Below the pieces are notes generated by a model that saw only the letters and a list, made by a program, of their open reading frames with translations, had not been told where the DNA came from and ran no database searches. From G020348385 sp964410125 (GTDB lineage Bacteria > Acidobacteriota > Aminicenantia > Aminicenantales > Aminicenantaceae): DNA of 64,000 bases. Positions 50,839-60,002 of this stretch are shown here, piece by piece; position 1 is the first letter of the stretch; each line of letters begins with the position of its first letter. The position numbers and the translations under genes are program-made. Location of the stretch: contig CAYPGQ010000008.1 of NCBI GenBank assembly GCA_964410125.1, forward strand, positions 26,823 through 90,822. Direction: 5' to 3'.

Positions 50839-53439
50839 TCACTCGTACCGCAGTGAATCGATGGGATTCGCCCGGGCTGCCTTGAGAGCTTGGTAGCTGA
50901 CTGTAACGATGGCGATCCCCACAGCCAGCATTCCGGAAAGCACAAATACCCATATGCCGATGTTTATCCGGTAGGCAAAGCTCTTCAGCCATTCGTTCAT
51001 GACGAAGTAAGCGGCAGGCCAGGCAAACAGGTTTGCGATCAGCACCCATTTTGTGAACTGTTTGGAAAGCAAGAAAACAATGCCGGATTCAGAAGCTCCC
51101 AGCACCTTGCGAATCCCGATTTCACTGGTTCGCTGTTCGGTCAGAAAAGAGGCCAGGCCGAAAAGACCCAAACAGGAAATAACGATAGCAAACAGCGTGA
51201 ATGTATTCAAAATCGTTCCTATCTTTTTTTCTTTCCTGTACAGGCTGTCGTACTTCTGATCGAGAAAATGGTATTCAAACGGAGAAATGGGATTGATATT
51301 CGCCCAGACTCCCCGGATTTTTTCAAGGGCTTCTTCGGTTTTATTGCCGTTGATTTTAATGAGGACAACACCGTACTGGGTGGCTTCTGACACATCACTC
51401 AGGAAAAAGAAAACATGCGGTTCGATTTCCACATGGAGAGACCGGAAATGGGCGTTCTTCAATACGCCTATGATGGTTCCTTTTCTTTTGCCGTAAGAAA
51501 ATCGTTTGCCCACGGGATCTTGTATCCCCATTTCCCTGATGGCTTCTTCGTTCAATATATATGCCTGTTTGGCATCCGTAGCGTATTCCTTGGCAAAGTT
51601 TCTCCCTCCCGCCAATTCCAAGTCCAACATCGAGATAAAATCATAGTCCGCAAGGTTGAGGATGATATCGGCTTGCTGCCCTTCCTCTCTTCCCTCCCAA
51701 TCATAGTCCGTAGTCCGGAAGGCCCCCTCTTTTGCAAACAGATAGTATTGGGCCGCGACGGACAGGATATTCGAATCGTTCAGAAGTTCGGCTTTAAAAG
51801 CGTCGTATCTTTTTCCGATATTTTCTTTTACGGGAACATAGACGATGTTTTCTTTGTTGAATCCCAGTTTCGCGTGTCTGAGAAAACGAATCTGATTGTA
51901 GGCAACCGATGTCCCTATGAGAAGGGCGATGGAAAGAGAAAACTGAAAGACAACAAGGATCCGCCTGAATGTTTGACTTTTCCCTTCCGATTTGAATACT
52001 CCCTTTAAAACTTTGACGGGGATGAAGGAAGAAAGGTAGATCGCAGGATAGCTTCCCGCCGTCACGGCTGTCAATAGAACGATAATGATGAGCCCGATCA
52101 CCAGTTGGATATCGATGATGTCCAGTTTTAGCTGTTTTTCCGTGATCTGGCTGAACGCAGGAAGCAGGGCGATAACCAGGATCATAGCGAAAACACAGGC
52201 CATCGATGTCAGAAAAAGAGATTCTCCGAAAAACTGTGAAACAAGCTGCCTGCGGCTTGCGCCGACGGTTTTGCGCATCCCGACTTCTTTTGCACGCGTT
52301 GAGGAACGTGCTGTCGATAGATTCATGAAGTTGATACAGGCTATCAATAGAATAAAAAAAGCGATGATCGAAAAAACATAGACATATTTTCGATCTCCTA
52401 TATCACTGTAATTGCGAAAGGCAGCCCGGCTGTCTAGGTGAATTGCGGTTAGGGGTTGAAGGCGGAATTCCACTCCATCTTTGACCTGTGGACAGTTATT
52501 TTTGGCGGCTATGGCTGTGATATTCTTGCCTATCTCTTGAATATCCCTGTTCGTTTCCAACTGAAGATAAGTAATAAAATTGAAAGATCCCCAGCTCATC
52601 CCGTAGTTCGTGAGTTCCTGGATGAATTCGTATGAGCTTAAAAAATCGAACTGGATGTGGGAATTATGCGGGATATCCTGGATCACACCTTTTACGGCCG
52701 CCGGCATTCCCTCGATTTCCAATATTTTTCCCACAGGATTTTCGCTGCCAAAATATTTTTTAGCCACTGTTTCGGTTATCACGATGTCGAGAGGTTCGGT
52801 CAAAGCCGTTTTTGGATCTCCCTGAACAAAAGGAAACGTGAATATCTCGAAAATGGAGGGATCGGCGATAAGCCCCCTGGTTTCATAAAAAGCTTTATCG
52901 CCGTATCTGCACACAAGTTTGGGGACATCGGAAAATCGAGCATAATTCACTATTCCAGGGACCTCTTCCTTAACAGCCGGAGCTAAGGGAGCAGGCGTTC
53001 CGTCAAATCCCTCGATCATGTATTTGGTTCCGTAACTCATGATCCTGTAGATATCTTCGCCGTTTTTATGAAACCGGTCATAACTCAATTCGTCTTTTAC
53101 CCAGAGGAGAATGAGCAATGTGCAGGCCATCCCGATGGCAAGGCCGGCAAGGTTGATGAAGGAATACCCTCTGTGCCTGGTGGTGTTTCTGAATGTCGTT
53201 TTGAGATAATTTTTAAACATGATAATACTCCAAATAATCGCATTTTTTATGAAGTAGGGGAGAGCCCCACCTATTTGTTTCCAGTAGAGCAGGCGGGCTT
53301 TGAACAACCCATATTCCTGTTCCATCCAATAGAATTGCTCCTCCAGGTCCCCCATGGCCCCGTATCGGATATCCTTTTGGATGATAAACTCCAGTATCCT
53401 GGTAGCTATCCGTGGAGGCTTCATCTTGTTACTGTTCAT
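50839..53439 (-). CDS. Prefix-domain-2 FtsX/MacB-type permease, PadR-linked
   Basis: An 866-residue permease. The prefix (1-73) has PPRIATRILEFIIQ, AMGDLEEQFYWME and LLYWKQIGGALP. Met74 opens the core MFKNYLKTTFRNTTRHRGY. Two periplasmic domains and FtsX motifs KEVGMRKTVGAS and SEIGIRKVLGAS are present; the C terminus is NPIDSLRYE. The gene starts in an ATGA overlap with padR, implying translational coupling. GGAG lies 7 nt before Met74. Its 3' end stops 18 nt short of the next operon's -35 box, with no visible terminator, so read-through into that operon is possible. Confidence 0.9.
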   Translation of the reverse strand: MNSNKMKPPRIATRILEFIIQKDIRYGAMGDLEEQFYWMEQEYGLFKARLLYWKQIGGALPYFIKNAIIWSIIMFKNYLKTTFRNTTRHRGYSFINLAGLAIGMACTLLILLWVKDELSYDRFHKNGEDIYRIMSYGTKYMIEGFDGTPAPLAPAVKEEVPGIVNYARFSDVPKLVCRYGDKAFYETRGLIADPSIFEIFTFPFVQGDPKTALTEPLDIVITETVAKKYFGSENPVGKILEIEGMPAAVKGVIQDIPHNSHIQFDFLSSYEFIQELTNYGMSWGSFNFITYLQLETNRDIQEIGKNITAIAAKNNCPQVKDGVEFRLQPLTAIHLDSRAAFRNYSDIGDRKYVYVFSIIAFFILLIACINFMNLSTARSSTRAKEVGMRKTVGASRRQLVSQFFGESLFLTSMACVFAMILVIALLPAFSQITEKQLKLDIIDIQLVIGLIIIVLLTAVTAGSYPAIYLSSFIPVKVLKGVFKSEGKSQTFRRILVVFQFSLSIALLIGTSVAYNQIRFLRHAKLGFNKENIVYVPVKENIGKRYDAFKAELLNDSNILSVAAQYYLFAKEGAFRTTDYDWEGREEGQQADIILNLADYDFISMLDLELAGGRNFAKEYATDAKQAYILNEEAIREMGIQDPVGKRFSYGKRKGTIIGVLKNAHFRSLHVEIEPHVFFFLSDVSEATQYGVVLIKINGNKTEEALEKIRGVWANINPISPFEYHFLDQKYDSLYRKEKKIGTILNTFTLFAIVISCLGLFGLASFLTEQRTSEIGIRKVLGASESGIVFLLSKQFTKWVLIANLFAWPAAYFVMNEWLKSFAYRINIGIWVFVLSGMLAVGIAIVTVSYQALKAARANPIDSLRYE
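53218..53231 (-). promoter_or_regulatory. Internal SD and ATG in the 51-53.4 kb permease
   Basis: GGAG (53231-53228), a 7-nt spacer and ATG (53220-53218), the codon of Met74; SD within W-S codons. Confidence 0.4.
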
Positions 53440-53762
53440 TTTTCTTTAAATTCAAGCTCCTCTATGCCATTCCATATCACGGAATTGACCCGCTGGATCT
53501 CACGCAGGGCTTTGATTCCCTCCCGGGACAACCTGTAATAGACCTTGCTGCGGCCTCCCCGTTCCGGAGTCGGTTCTCCTTTGATAGTCAAAACATAGCC
53601 GTTTTTGTGCAGTCGTCCCAGGGGGCCATAAATGGCTCCCAGCAGCCATTTTTTGCCCGTGGCCTTGATGACTTCTTCCCGGATGGCCATACCATAGGCC
53701 TCGTCATCCAACCGCCATATGGACAACAAGATGATTTCTTCGATGCGTGATAATAACTTCAT
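53436..53762 (-). CDS. PadR-family transcriptional regulator (short type)
   Basis: A 108-residue protein; ATG 53762 has GAGGTG ~6 nt upstream and is preferred over ATG 53780. MKLLSRIEEIILLSIWRLDD begins helix 1, LGAIYGPLGRLHKNGYVLT is the recognition region and RGGRSKVYYRLSREGIKAL the wing. Its stop overlaps the permease start as ATGA. It is divergent from another short PadR gene at 53931 across 168 bp of very AT-rich sequence. Confidence 0.92.
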   Translation of the reverse strand: MKLLSRIEEIILLSIWRLDDEAYGMAIREEVIKATGKKWLLGAIYGPLGRLHKNGYVLTIKGEPTPERGGRSKVYYRLSREGIKALREIQRVNSVIWNGIEELEFKEK

Positions 53763-53846
53763 CTTTGACACCTCATACATATATTTATACGTTTTTTGAT
53801 AAAATTAGGTTTACATTTTTTTATTCAAATAAATCCCGATTTAATA

Positions 53847-53910
53847 TTTCCTAAAAAAAAAGGAAAATAATGCTTGACATTTGGATTTATTTTCCCTTAT
53901 TTTAAAGGAA
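53847..53910. promoter_or_regulatory. TTCC...GGAA dyads flanking a TTGACA box
   Basis: TTTCCT-A8-AGGAAA (53847-53866) is a perfect 6-bp dyad; TTCC (53892-53895) and GGAA (53907-53910) form a second, weaker one. TTGACA at 53874-53879 with TTATTT/TATTTT at ~53897 is a likely promoter for the plus-strand PadR. The sequence is A/T rich, so chance matching is a concern. Confidence 0.4.
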
Positions 53911-53930
53911 TATAATATTGAGAGGTTGAC

Positions 53931-54251
53931 ATGAAACTTCTAACCCGGGCAGAAGAGTTTATTTTATTGGCAATATGGCGTTTGGGCGAAGAGGCCTATT
54001 GTGTCCCGATATTGGATCAAGTGCAGGAGGTGTCCAATAAAAAGTGGACCCTGGGCAGCATTTATATCACCCTTCATCGCCTGGAGAATAAGAATTTTGT
54101 CGAATCTGAATTGGGCAAACCAACCGCTGAACGGGGAGGAAAAAGCAAGAGGTTCTACACGGTGACTTCCGCCGGAGTGGAAGCATTAAGGGCCACACGC
54201 ATGGTGGAAAAAGCCATGTGGGACGGTATCCAAGGTATTGTTTACGAATAA
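53931..54251 (+). CDS. PadR-family transcriptional regulator (short type)
   Basis: A 106-residue protein from ATG 53931 with GAGAGG 5 nt upstream. MKLLTRAEEFILLAIWRLGE, LGSIYITLHRLENKNFVES and wing RGGKSKRFYTVTSAGVEAL are the PadR signatures. The permease ATG follows 4 nt after its stop. It probably autoregulates the operon from the dyads at 53.85-53.91 kb. Confidence 0.92.
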   Translation: MKLLTRAEEFILLAIWRLGEEAYCVPILDQVQEVSNKKWTLGSIYITLHRLENKNFVESELGKPTAERGGKSKRFYTVTSAGVEALRATRMVEKAMWDGIQGIVYE

Positions 54252-54255
54252 AATA

Positions 54256-56835
54256 ATGAAATCCAAAAAAACAAAACTGCCCAGGTTCGCTTCCTGGACG
54301 ATAAAAAATTTGCTTCCCGATTACTTGGGACATACGGCTGTGGGGGATTATGAGGAGGTGTATGTGCGTACAGCCGAGCACGAAAGTGCTTTGAAAGCGC
54401 GCATCTGGCTCTGGCGTCAGATTTTTTCTGCTATTCTTTGTTCTTTTTTCTGGGGGATTGTCATGCTCAAAAGCTACATCAAGGTTGCCTTTCGTAACAT
54501 GTACAGGCACAAAGGTTTTTCTTTTATCAACATCGCGGGTTTAGCCGTTGGCATGGCCTGCGCCATGCTGATTTTCTTGTGGGTTCAAAACGAGCTGAGC
54601 TATGATCGTTTTCACAAGGATGTGGAGGATATCTACCGGGTAGCCCGGGAAGTTCAGCAACCCGGTCAGACTTACCATACGCATTATACCTCTGCGGAAT
54701 TATGCCGTGTTATACGGGATGAATTCCCTGAAATAGTTGCTGCTGCTGCAATCAATGGCCGCCCTCGGGTTCTATTCAAACATGGGGATAAAGCATTCTA
54801 TGAGGGGGGCTTGGTTCAAGTGGATACCTCCTTTTTTGAAATCCTTTCATTTCCCTTCATCGCCGGAGATTCCAAAACGGCCTTATTGGATGTAGACGCC
54901 ATCGTGATCACAGAAGACATCGCCAAAAAGTATTTTGGAGATGAAAATCCCCTGGGCAAGACTCTTACCTGGAACAATTGGCTGGACCGCAGAGTGACGG
55001 GTGTCATCAAAAACATTCCTCAAAACTCTCATATTCGCTTCGACATGGTGATAAATACAGAATTAATGAGGAGCTCATGGCCAGAGGGATTGCAATGGGA
55101 GATGAAGATCTTCCGGACATATGTCAAACTCCAAAAAGGGGTGGATCCGGAACAACTAGGACACAAGGTCATAGCGGCCATAGATAATAAATATCCCCAG
55201 CATTCCCAATTCAAAGACAGGATTTATTTTCAGCCGCTGACTCAGGCCCACCTTCATGCCGTAGGTGGAGGCGGTCCGATAAATTATGTTTATATATTTT
55301 CTCTCATTGCGCTTTTTGTTTTGTTGATCGCCTGTATCAATTACATGAATCTTGCCACAGCTCGTTCCGCAAGCCGGGCTAAGGAAGTCGGCCTGCGGAA
55401 GGTTGTGGGTTCTAATCGGCTGCAATTGACCAAGCAGTTTTTGGGCGAATCCCTGTTTTTTGTATTCTTCGCGTATCTTCTCTCGCTTTTTCTAATCAAG
55501 ATTTTTCTGCCTGTTTTTAATCAAATTGCCGGAAAAACGATAACCATCAACTTTTTTGATCCCAGATTTATCTTTGCTTCTCTAGCCATTGTCTTTTTCA
55601 CAGGATTGGTCGCTGGCAGTTATCCCGCGCTTTACCTTTCCACCTTTGCTGCGGTTCAAGTTTTGAAAGGGCACACGAGTTCAGGATTAAAAGGAGCTGC
55701 TTTCCGGAGAGTTTTGGTTGTCACCCAGTTTTCGCTCTCTGTGGGATTGATCATATGCACGGTTGTCGTCCACCAGCAGCTTGATTTTTTACGGAACAAA
55801 GAGTTGGGTTTTAATAAAGAGAATATCGTGTATATCCCGATGAAAGAAAATATCGGGAAGAATTATCAAGCGATAAAAAACAGAATGCTGGAGGATCCCA
55901 ATATTCTTTCCGTAACCGCCAAAGATCGTTTGCCGACACGTGCCTTTGATGTTGGTTTGATAGATTGGGAGGGCAAAGATGTGGAACAAAAATTGGAAGT
56001 GGAGTTTCCCTGGATCGACTATGGATATTTTGAAACCCTGAATATGGAATTCATCGACGGGCGTGATTTTTCCAAGGAGTTCTCATCAGATGTTAGAGAT
56101 GCTGTCATTGTCAACGAAGAAGCATTGGAGAGGATGAACTTGAAATCGCCTTTAGGAAAAAGAATCACATTCCCGTCCGGCCGCACATCCTCCATTGTCG
56201 GAGTGGTTAAAAATGCCTATTTCCGGTCTCGCCAATATGAGGTGGTGCCAGAGATCTACCGTTTGATCCCTGATTTTAACAGCGGGGAATTGAATTTGTT
56301 CGGAGTCATTTTTATAAAGATAAGAGGTGGGAGCATTAAGGAGGGAATTTCTGCGGGCGAAGACATGTGGAAAGCGGTGAATCCGAATTATCCATTTGAA
56401 TATCATTTTTTCGATGCGGCAGTGGATGACTTTTACAGAGGCGAATTGAAGATGCGAACCCTGTCTGATTATTTTTCAATATTGGCGATTTTGATCTCCT
56501 GCCTGGGATTGTTCGGCTTGGCTTCGTTTATGGCTGAACGCAGGACAAAAGAAATCGGCGTGAGAAAGGTGTTAGGGGCATCTGGCGGAAATATCATGCT
56601 CCTCCTGTCCGGAGAATTTGTCAAATGGGTTGTTTTCGCCAATTTGATTGCATGGCCGGCTGCATATTTGGCTTTGCACGCATGGCTGAAAAACTATGCA
56701 TATAGAATTAATATGGAGTGGTGGGTATTCCTGCTTTCCGGAGTGTTGGCTCTGACGATAGCTTTGTTGACGGTCAGTTACCAGGCTTTAAAATCCGCCC
56801 GCACCAATCCGGTGGAAGCCCTGAGGTATGAGTAA
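54256..56835 (+). CDS. Prefix-domain-2 FtsX/MacB-type permease, PadR-linked
   Basis: An 859-residue permease from ATG 54256, 4 nt after padR; the TTG at 54238 inside padR is not favoured. No strong SD precedes it, so initiation probably depends on terminating ribosomes. The prefix (1-69) has LPRFASWTIKNLLP, AVGDYEEVYVRTAE and IWLWRQIFSA. Met70 begins the core MLKSYIKVAFRNMYRHKG. FtsX motifs are KEVGLRKVVGSN and KEIGVRKVLGAS; the C terminus is NPVEALRYE. GGGGGA precedes Met70 by 5 nt, so the core could be translated more strongly than the full-length form. Confidence 0.9.
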   Translation: MKSKKTKLPRFASWTIKNLLPDYLGHTAVGDYEEVYVRTAEHESALKARIWLWRQIFSAILCSFFWGIVMLKSYIKVAFRNMYRHKGFSFINIAGLAVGMACAMLIFLWVQNELSYDRFHKDVEDIYRVAREVQQPGQTYHTHYTSAELCRVIRDEFPEIVAAAAINGRPRVLFKHGDKAFYEGGLVQVDTSFFEILSFPFIAGDSKTALLDVDAIVITEDIAKKYFGDENPLGKTLTWNNWLDRRVTGVIKNIPQNSHIRFDMVINTELMRSSWPEGLQWEMKIFRTYVKLQKGVDPEQLGHKVIAAIDNKYPQHSQFKDRIYFQPLTQAHLHAVGGGGPINYVYIFSLIALFVLLIACINYMNLATARSASRAKEVGLRKVVGSNRLQLTKQFLGESLFFVFFAYLLSLFLIKIFLPVFNQIAGKTITINFFDPRFIFASLAIVFFTGLVAGSYPALYLSTFAAVQVLKGHTSSGLKGAAFRRVLVVTQFSLSVGLIICTVVVHQQLDFLRNKELGFNKENIVYIPMKENIGKNYQAIKNRMLEDPNILSVTAKDRLPTRAFDVGLIDWEGKDVEQKLEVEFPWIDYGYFETLNMEFIDGRDFSKEFSSDVRDAVIVNEEALERMNLKSPLGKRITFPSGRTSSIVGVVKNAYFRSRQYEVVPEIYRLIPDFNSGELNLFGVIFIKIRGGSIKEGISAGEDMWKAVNPNYPFEYHFFDAAVDDFYRGELKMRTLSDYFSILAILISCLGLFGLASFMAERRTKEIGVRKVLGASGGNIMLLLSGEFVKWVVFANLIAWPAAYLALHAWLKNYAYRINMEWWVFLLSGVLALTIALLTVSYQALKSARTNPVEALRYE
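54452..54465 (+). promoter_or_regulatory. Internal SD and ATG in the 54-57 kb permease
   Basis: GGGGGA (54452-54457), a 5-nt spacer and ATG (54463-54465), the codon of Met70; SD within W-G codons. The full-length start has no comparable SD. Confidence 0.45.
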
Positions 56836-56868
56836 TACCTATTTGGATAAGCTGATGACATGAGGCTA

Positions 56869-59484
56869 TTATTCGTATCTTAAGGAGTTGACGGGATCGG
56901 TGGAGGCGGCCTTTAAGGACTGCCAGCCCACAGTGATAAGAGCCACCCCGAGCGCCATCAAAGCGGATAGAACAAAAATGCCGATCCCAAGGTCGATCCT
57001 GTAGGCAAAATTGGCCAGCCATTTTTTCATAAGATAATAGGCCGCAGGCCAGGCGATCAGATTAGCCAGGAGGATAGCTGCTGTGAATTCTCCGGAAAGC
57101 AAAACGAGAATCTGAGAGAGCGAAGCTCCGAGCACCTTGCGGATACCGATTTCCTTGGTCCTTTTGGCAGCCACATAGGAGGCCAACCCCAGAAGCCCCA
57201 GGCATGCGATCAGGATGGAAAATCCGGCTGCGTAAAAAAAGACCTGTTCAAAAACAGCATCCTTGGAATACATCTCCAGGATCTCCTGATCCAGAAAGCT
57301 GAATTCAAACGGAAATCCAGGCGTAAATTGTTTCCAGACCTCTTTGGCGTAGCTGACAACGCCGGCAAGGTTGTCCCCGCAGTGCAGAATTCCTCCATAG
57401 GACATCCAGTCTTTGTTGTAGCTTATCAGGATAGGATTGATCTCACTGTGCAGCGAGCGGCAGTGAAAATCCTTGACGACGCCTATAATCTCGATCTCGT
57501 CTACCGGAAAGGCTGTCAGATTTCCCCTTGGGATGTAGGGGAGGCGTGTCCCGACAGGAGATTCCAGGCCGAATTCCCGAACCGCCGTCTCATTGATGAC
57601 AACTGCCCGCAAATGGTCGCTTTGCCGGTTTAAATCTAAAAACCGTCCTTCCAGGAGTTCCAGACCGTAGACATCGGCAAAATCGGAATCGACGCTGTAG
57701 TGGGTGAAACCTATGTATTCTTCACCGACTTTGAATGACTCATTGTTCCCTGGCCGGCCTGGATAACCGTGGGAAAAAGACACTTTCAGGATATCGGGAT
57801 GACCAAGGAGTTCAGCCTTGACGTTTTCAAGATTGCGATTGAATGAGTCCGAACGAGGCTGGGGAAAGGTGATCACGTTTTTGGTGCTGAAACCGAGATC
57901 TTTTTTCCGGGCGAAGCGAATCTGGTTGGTGACTGTCAGTGTTCCGATCAGAAGTATTACCGAAACAGCGAACTGAAAGACAATTAAAGCCTTGCGGAAA
58001 AAAGACCCCTTTTTGCCCTGTATGACATCTCCTCGTATGACTGTGACCGGCTGGAATGCGGAGAGATAAAAAGCCGGATAGAGACCGGCTAAAATCCCGA
58101 TGCCGCAAGGCCCCGCAACAAGACAAAAAAGCATTCCCGGTTCGAACAGGCTCTTGAGGCTCAGGCTTATAACGAATGCCCGATTGAACGCCGGTAAAAA
58201 GATGACCGCTAGGCCGAGTGCCACACCCAGCGCTGCAAGCGCAACGAACATCGACTCCCCGAGAAACTGTCTTGCAAGGCTCTTCCGCAACACACCGACC
58301 ACTTTTTTTATGCCTATCTCCCTTGCTCGGGTGGATGCGCGGGCTGTGCTGAGGTTGACGAAGTTGATCCCAGCGATAATCACGATAAAGACGGCAATGG
58401 TGAACAGAATCCATAAAAGTGTTTTACTGCCGTGGTTGCCCCCGAAATGGATATCGGAGAGATAGATGTCGCTCACCGGAAAAAGAGAAAATTCATCCAC
58501 CGGCCGTCCTACTTGCTTGAACACTGCGGCCATGTGAGTGTTTATTTTGTGGTTGACGGTATTCAAGTCGTGCTCTTCGTGTAGCAGCACATAGGTCGGC
58601 TCGCTGTTGTATTCGTAATCCCTGTCGGCATCCGGACCGACGATGGAGCGGAGAGTCAAGATGGAGGCAAAGGCATTCAAATCCAGATGAGAGTTTGTGG
58701 GTTTCTTCACCACTCCGGTAACGGTCAACTCATAGCGGCTGTTGAGGGTGACAACCTTTCCTATTGGATCTTCATTCCCGAATAAGCTTTTAGCAACCTC
58801 TTCGGTCAAGACAATAGAGTATGGTTCGTCCAGAACGATCTCGGGATTACCGGCCCTGAAATCATAGGTGAAGACTTCAAACATGCCCGGGTCTACCCAG
58901 GCATAGGTCATCCCCTTGATCATGATGTTCTTCTCTCTTTCCATACTAGGATCGCTGTACTGAAGCGCATAATCGCTCCGCAGGCTGAGGCGGGTGTACT
59001 TGACGATCTCCGGGACATTTTCGGAAAGCTCCAGAGCCGCCGCCGAGATGATGTGCTGCTGTCCCCGCACACCGCCCATCATGACGGTGTACATCCTGTC
59101 GAGGTGTTCGTTTCCGCGGTCGAATCTCAGTTCATCCTGGATGAAAAGGGCTATAAAGATAACAACCACAAAGCTAACGGCCAGGCCGAAGATGTTGATA
59201 AAAGAATAGCCTTTGTGTCTCCGAAGATTGCGGAGCATTATTTTCAAATTATGTTTGAACATGCTCAGACCTCCTCTGATATGCAAACCGACATAAAAAT
59301 ACAAAGCGATCAGCACCTGAAATCGGTACCAGGCCTTACCGAAAAAAAGGCCCCTTTCCCGGACAACTTCCCTGAAGCTCTCTTCCAGATCACAAACCGC
59401 GGTGTCATAGCCTCCGTCCGGGAACATACGCCGGAAAAGCCATTCAGCCATCCTGGGTGGCTTAATTCTCCTATTTTTCGTCAC
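56869..59484 (-). CDS. Prefix-domain-2 FtsX/MacB-type permease, PadR-linked
   Basis: An 871-residue permease starting at GTG 59484 with GGAGG 7 nt upstream. The prefix (1-74) has PPRMAEWLFRRMFP, AVCDLEESFREV (Cys replaces the usual Gly) and AWYRFQVLIAL. Met75 opens the core MFKHNLKIMLRNLRRHKGY. FtsX motifs are REIGIKKVVGVL and KEIGIRKVLGAS; the C terminus is DPVNSLRYE. AGGAGG lies 7 nt before Met75, the best internal site of the set and an ATG against the GTG of the full-length form. The gene converges on the previous permease with a 33-nt gap. Confidence 0.9.
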   Translation of the reverse strand: MTKNRRIKPPRMAEWLFRRMFPDGGYDTAVCDLEESFREVVRERGLFFGKAWYRFQVLIALYFYVGLHIRGGLSMFKHNLKIMLRNLRRHKGYSFINIFGLAVSFVVVIFIALFIQDELRFDRGNEHLDRMYTVMMGGVRGQQHIISAAALELSENVPEIVKYTRLSLRSDYALQYSDPSMEREKNIMIKGMTYAWVDPGMFEVFTYDFRAGNPEIVLDEPYSIVLTEEVAKSLFGNEDPIGKVVTLNSRYELTVTGVVKKPTNSHLDLNAFASILTLRSIVGPDADRDYEYNSEPTYVLLHEEHDLNTVNHKINTHMAAVFKQVGRPVDEFSLFPVSDIYLSDIHFGGNHGSKTLLWILFTIAVFIVIIAGINFVNLSTARASTRAREIGIKKVVGVLRKSLARQFLGESMFVALAALGVALGLAVIFLPAFNRAFVISLSLKSLFEPGMLFCLVAGPCGIGILAGLYPAFYLSAFQPVTVIRGDVIQGKKGSFFRKALIVFQFAVSVILLIGTLTVTNQIRFARKKDLGFSTKNVITFPQPRSDSFNRNLENVKAELLGHPDILKVSFSHGYPGRPGNNESFKVGEEYIGFTHYSVDSDFADVYGLELLEGRFLDLNRQSDHLRAVVINETAVREFGLESPVGTRLPYIPRGNLTAFPVDEIEIIGVVKDFHCRSLHSEINPILISYNKDWMSYGGILHCGDNLAGVVSYAKEVWKQFTPGFPFEFSFLDQEILEMYSKDAVFEQVFFYAAGFSILIACLGLLGLASYVAAKRTKEIGIRKVLGASLSQILVLLSGEFTAAILLANLIAWPAAYYLMKKWLANFAYRIDLGIGIFVLSALMALGVALITVGWQSLKAASTDPVNSLRYE
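59260..59275 (-). promoter_or_regulatory. Internal SD and ATG in the 57-59.5 kb permease
   Basis: AGGAGG (59275-59270), a 7-nt spacer and ATG (59262-59260), the codon of Met75; SD within G-G codons. Confidence 0.5.
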
Positions 59485-59487
59485 GGC

Positions 59488-59808
59488 TTATCCTCCGTTC
59501 GTTTCAGGAATCGCTTCCCACATCTTTCGCTCCATCTGTTTGATCTCTTCCAATGCTTTGTAGCCCGCAGGAGAAACGGCATAGATCCGCTTGCTGCGCC
59601 CGCCGCGCTCGGGCAGAGGATCTGTCAGGGAAGATGTCAGATAATCCTTCTTGACGAGCTGTTCCAGTGAGATAAAAAGAGCCCCGTAGGACCAGGTTTT
59701 TCCCGTCACATCGTTCAGCCGCTTGCGTATCAGTACGGAATAGGCCTCGTCCTTCAGAAACAGAACTGCCAACAGGATGAATTCTTCGGTCCGTGAAAGC
59801 AATTTCAT
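59488..59808 (-). CDS. PadR-family transcriptional regulator (short type)
   Basis: A 106-residue protein from ATG 59808; the SD is weak (GAAGAG a few nt upstream). MKLLSRTEEFILLAVLFLKD, YGALFISLEQLVKKDYLTS and RGGRSKRIYAVSPAGYKAL match the short PadR type. The permease GTG follows 3 nt after its stop, and the permease SD lies within its last codons. No convincing palindrome was found in the upstream ~190 bp, which holds no other recognisable gene. Confidence 0.91.
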   Translation of the reverse strand: MKLLSRTEEFILLAVLFLKDEAYSVLIRKRLNDVTGKTWSYGALFISLEQLVKKDYLTSSLTDPLPERGGRSKRIYAVSPAGYKALEEIKQMERKMWEAIPETNGG

Positions 59809-60002
59809 GATCTCTTCGCTTATATATTTCTATTTTTAGGACATATCATCCACTATTAAAGACTATTGAAATCCATAAAGGTTGCATATGCATAGAAAAA
59901 TAATGCGGGGCATAGATCATCCGGATTGCCCGCACAAAATGATTTCGCCTTTGACCCGGCCGCAGAGACTGTGTTAATCTAATTTTTAGGGTTTCAGCTG
60001 TC

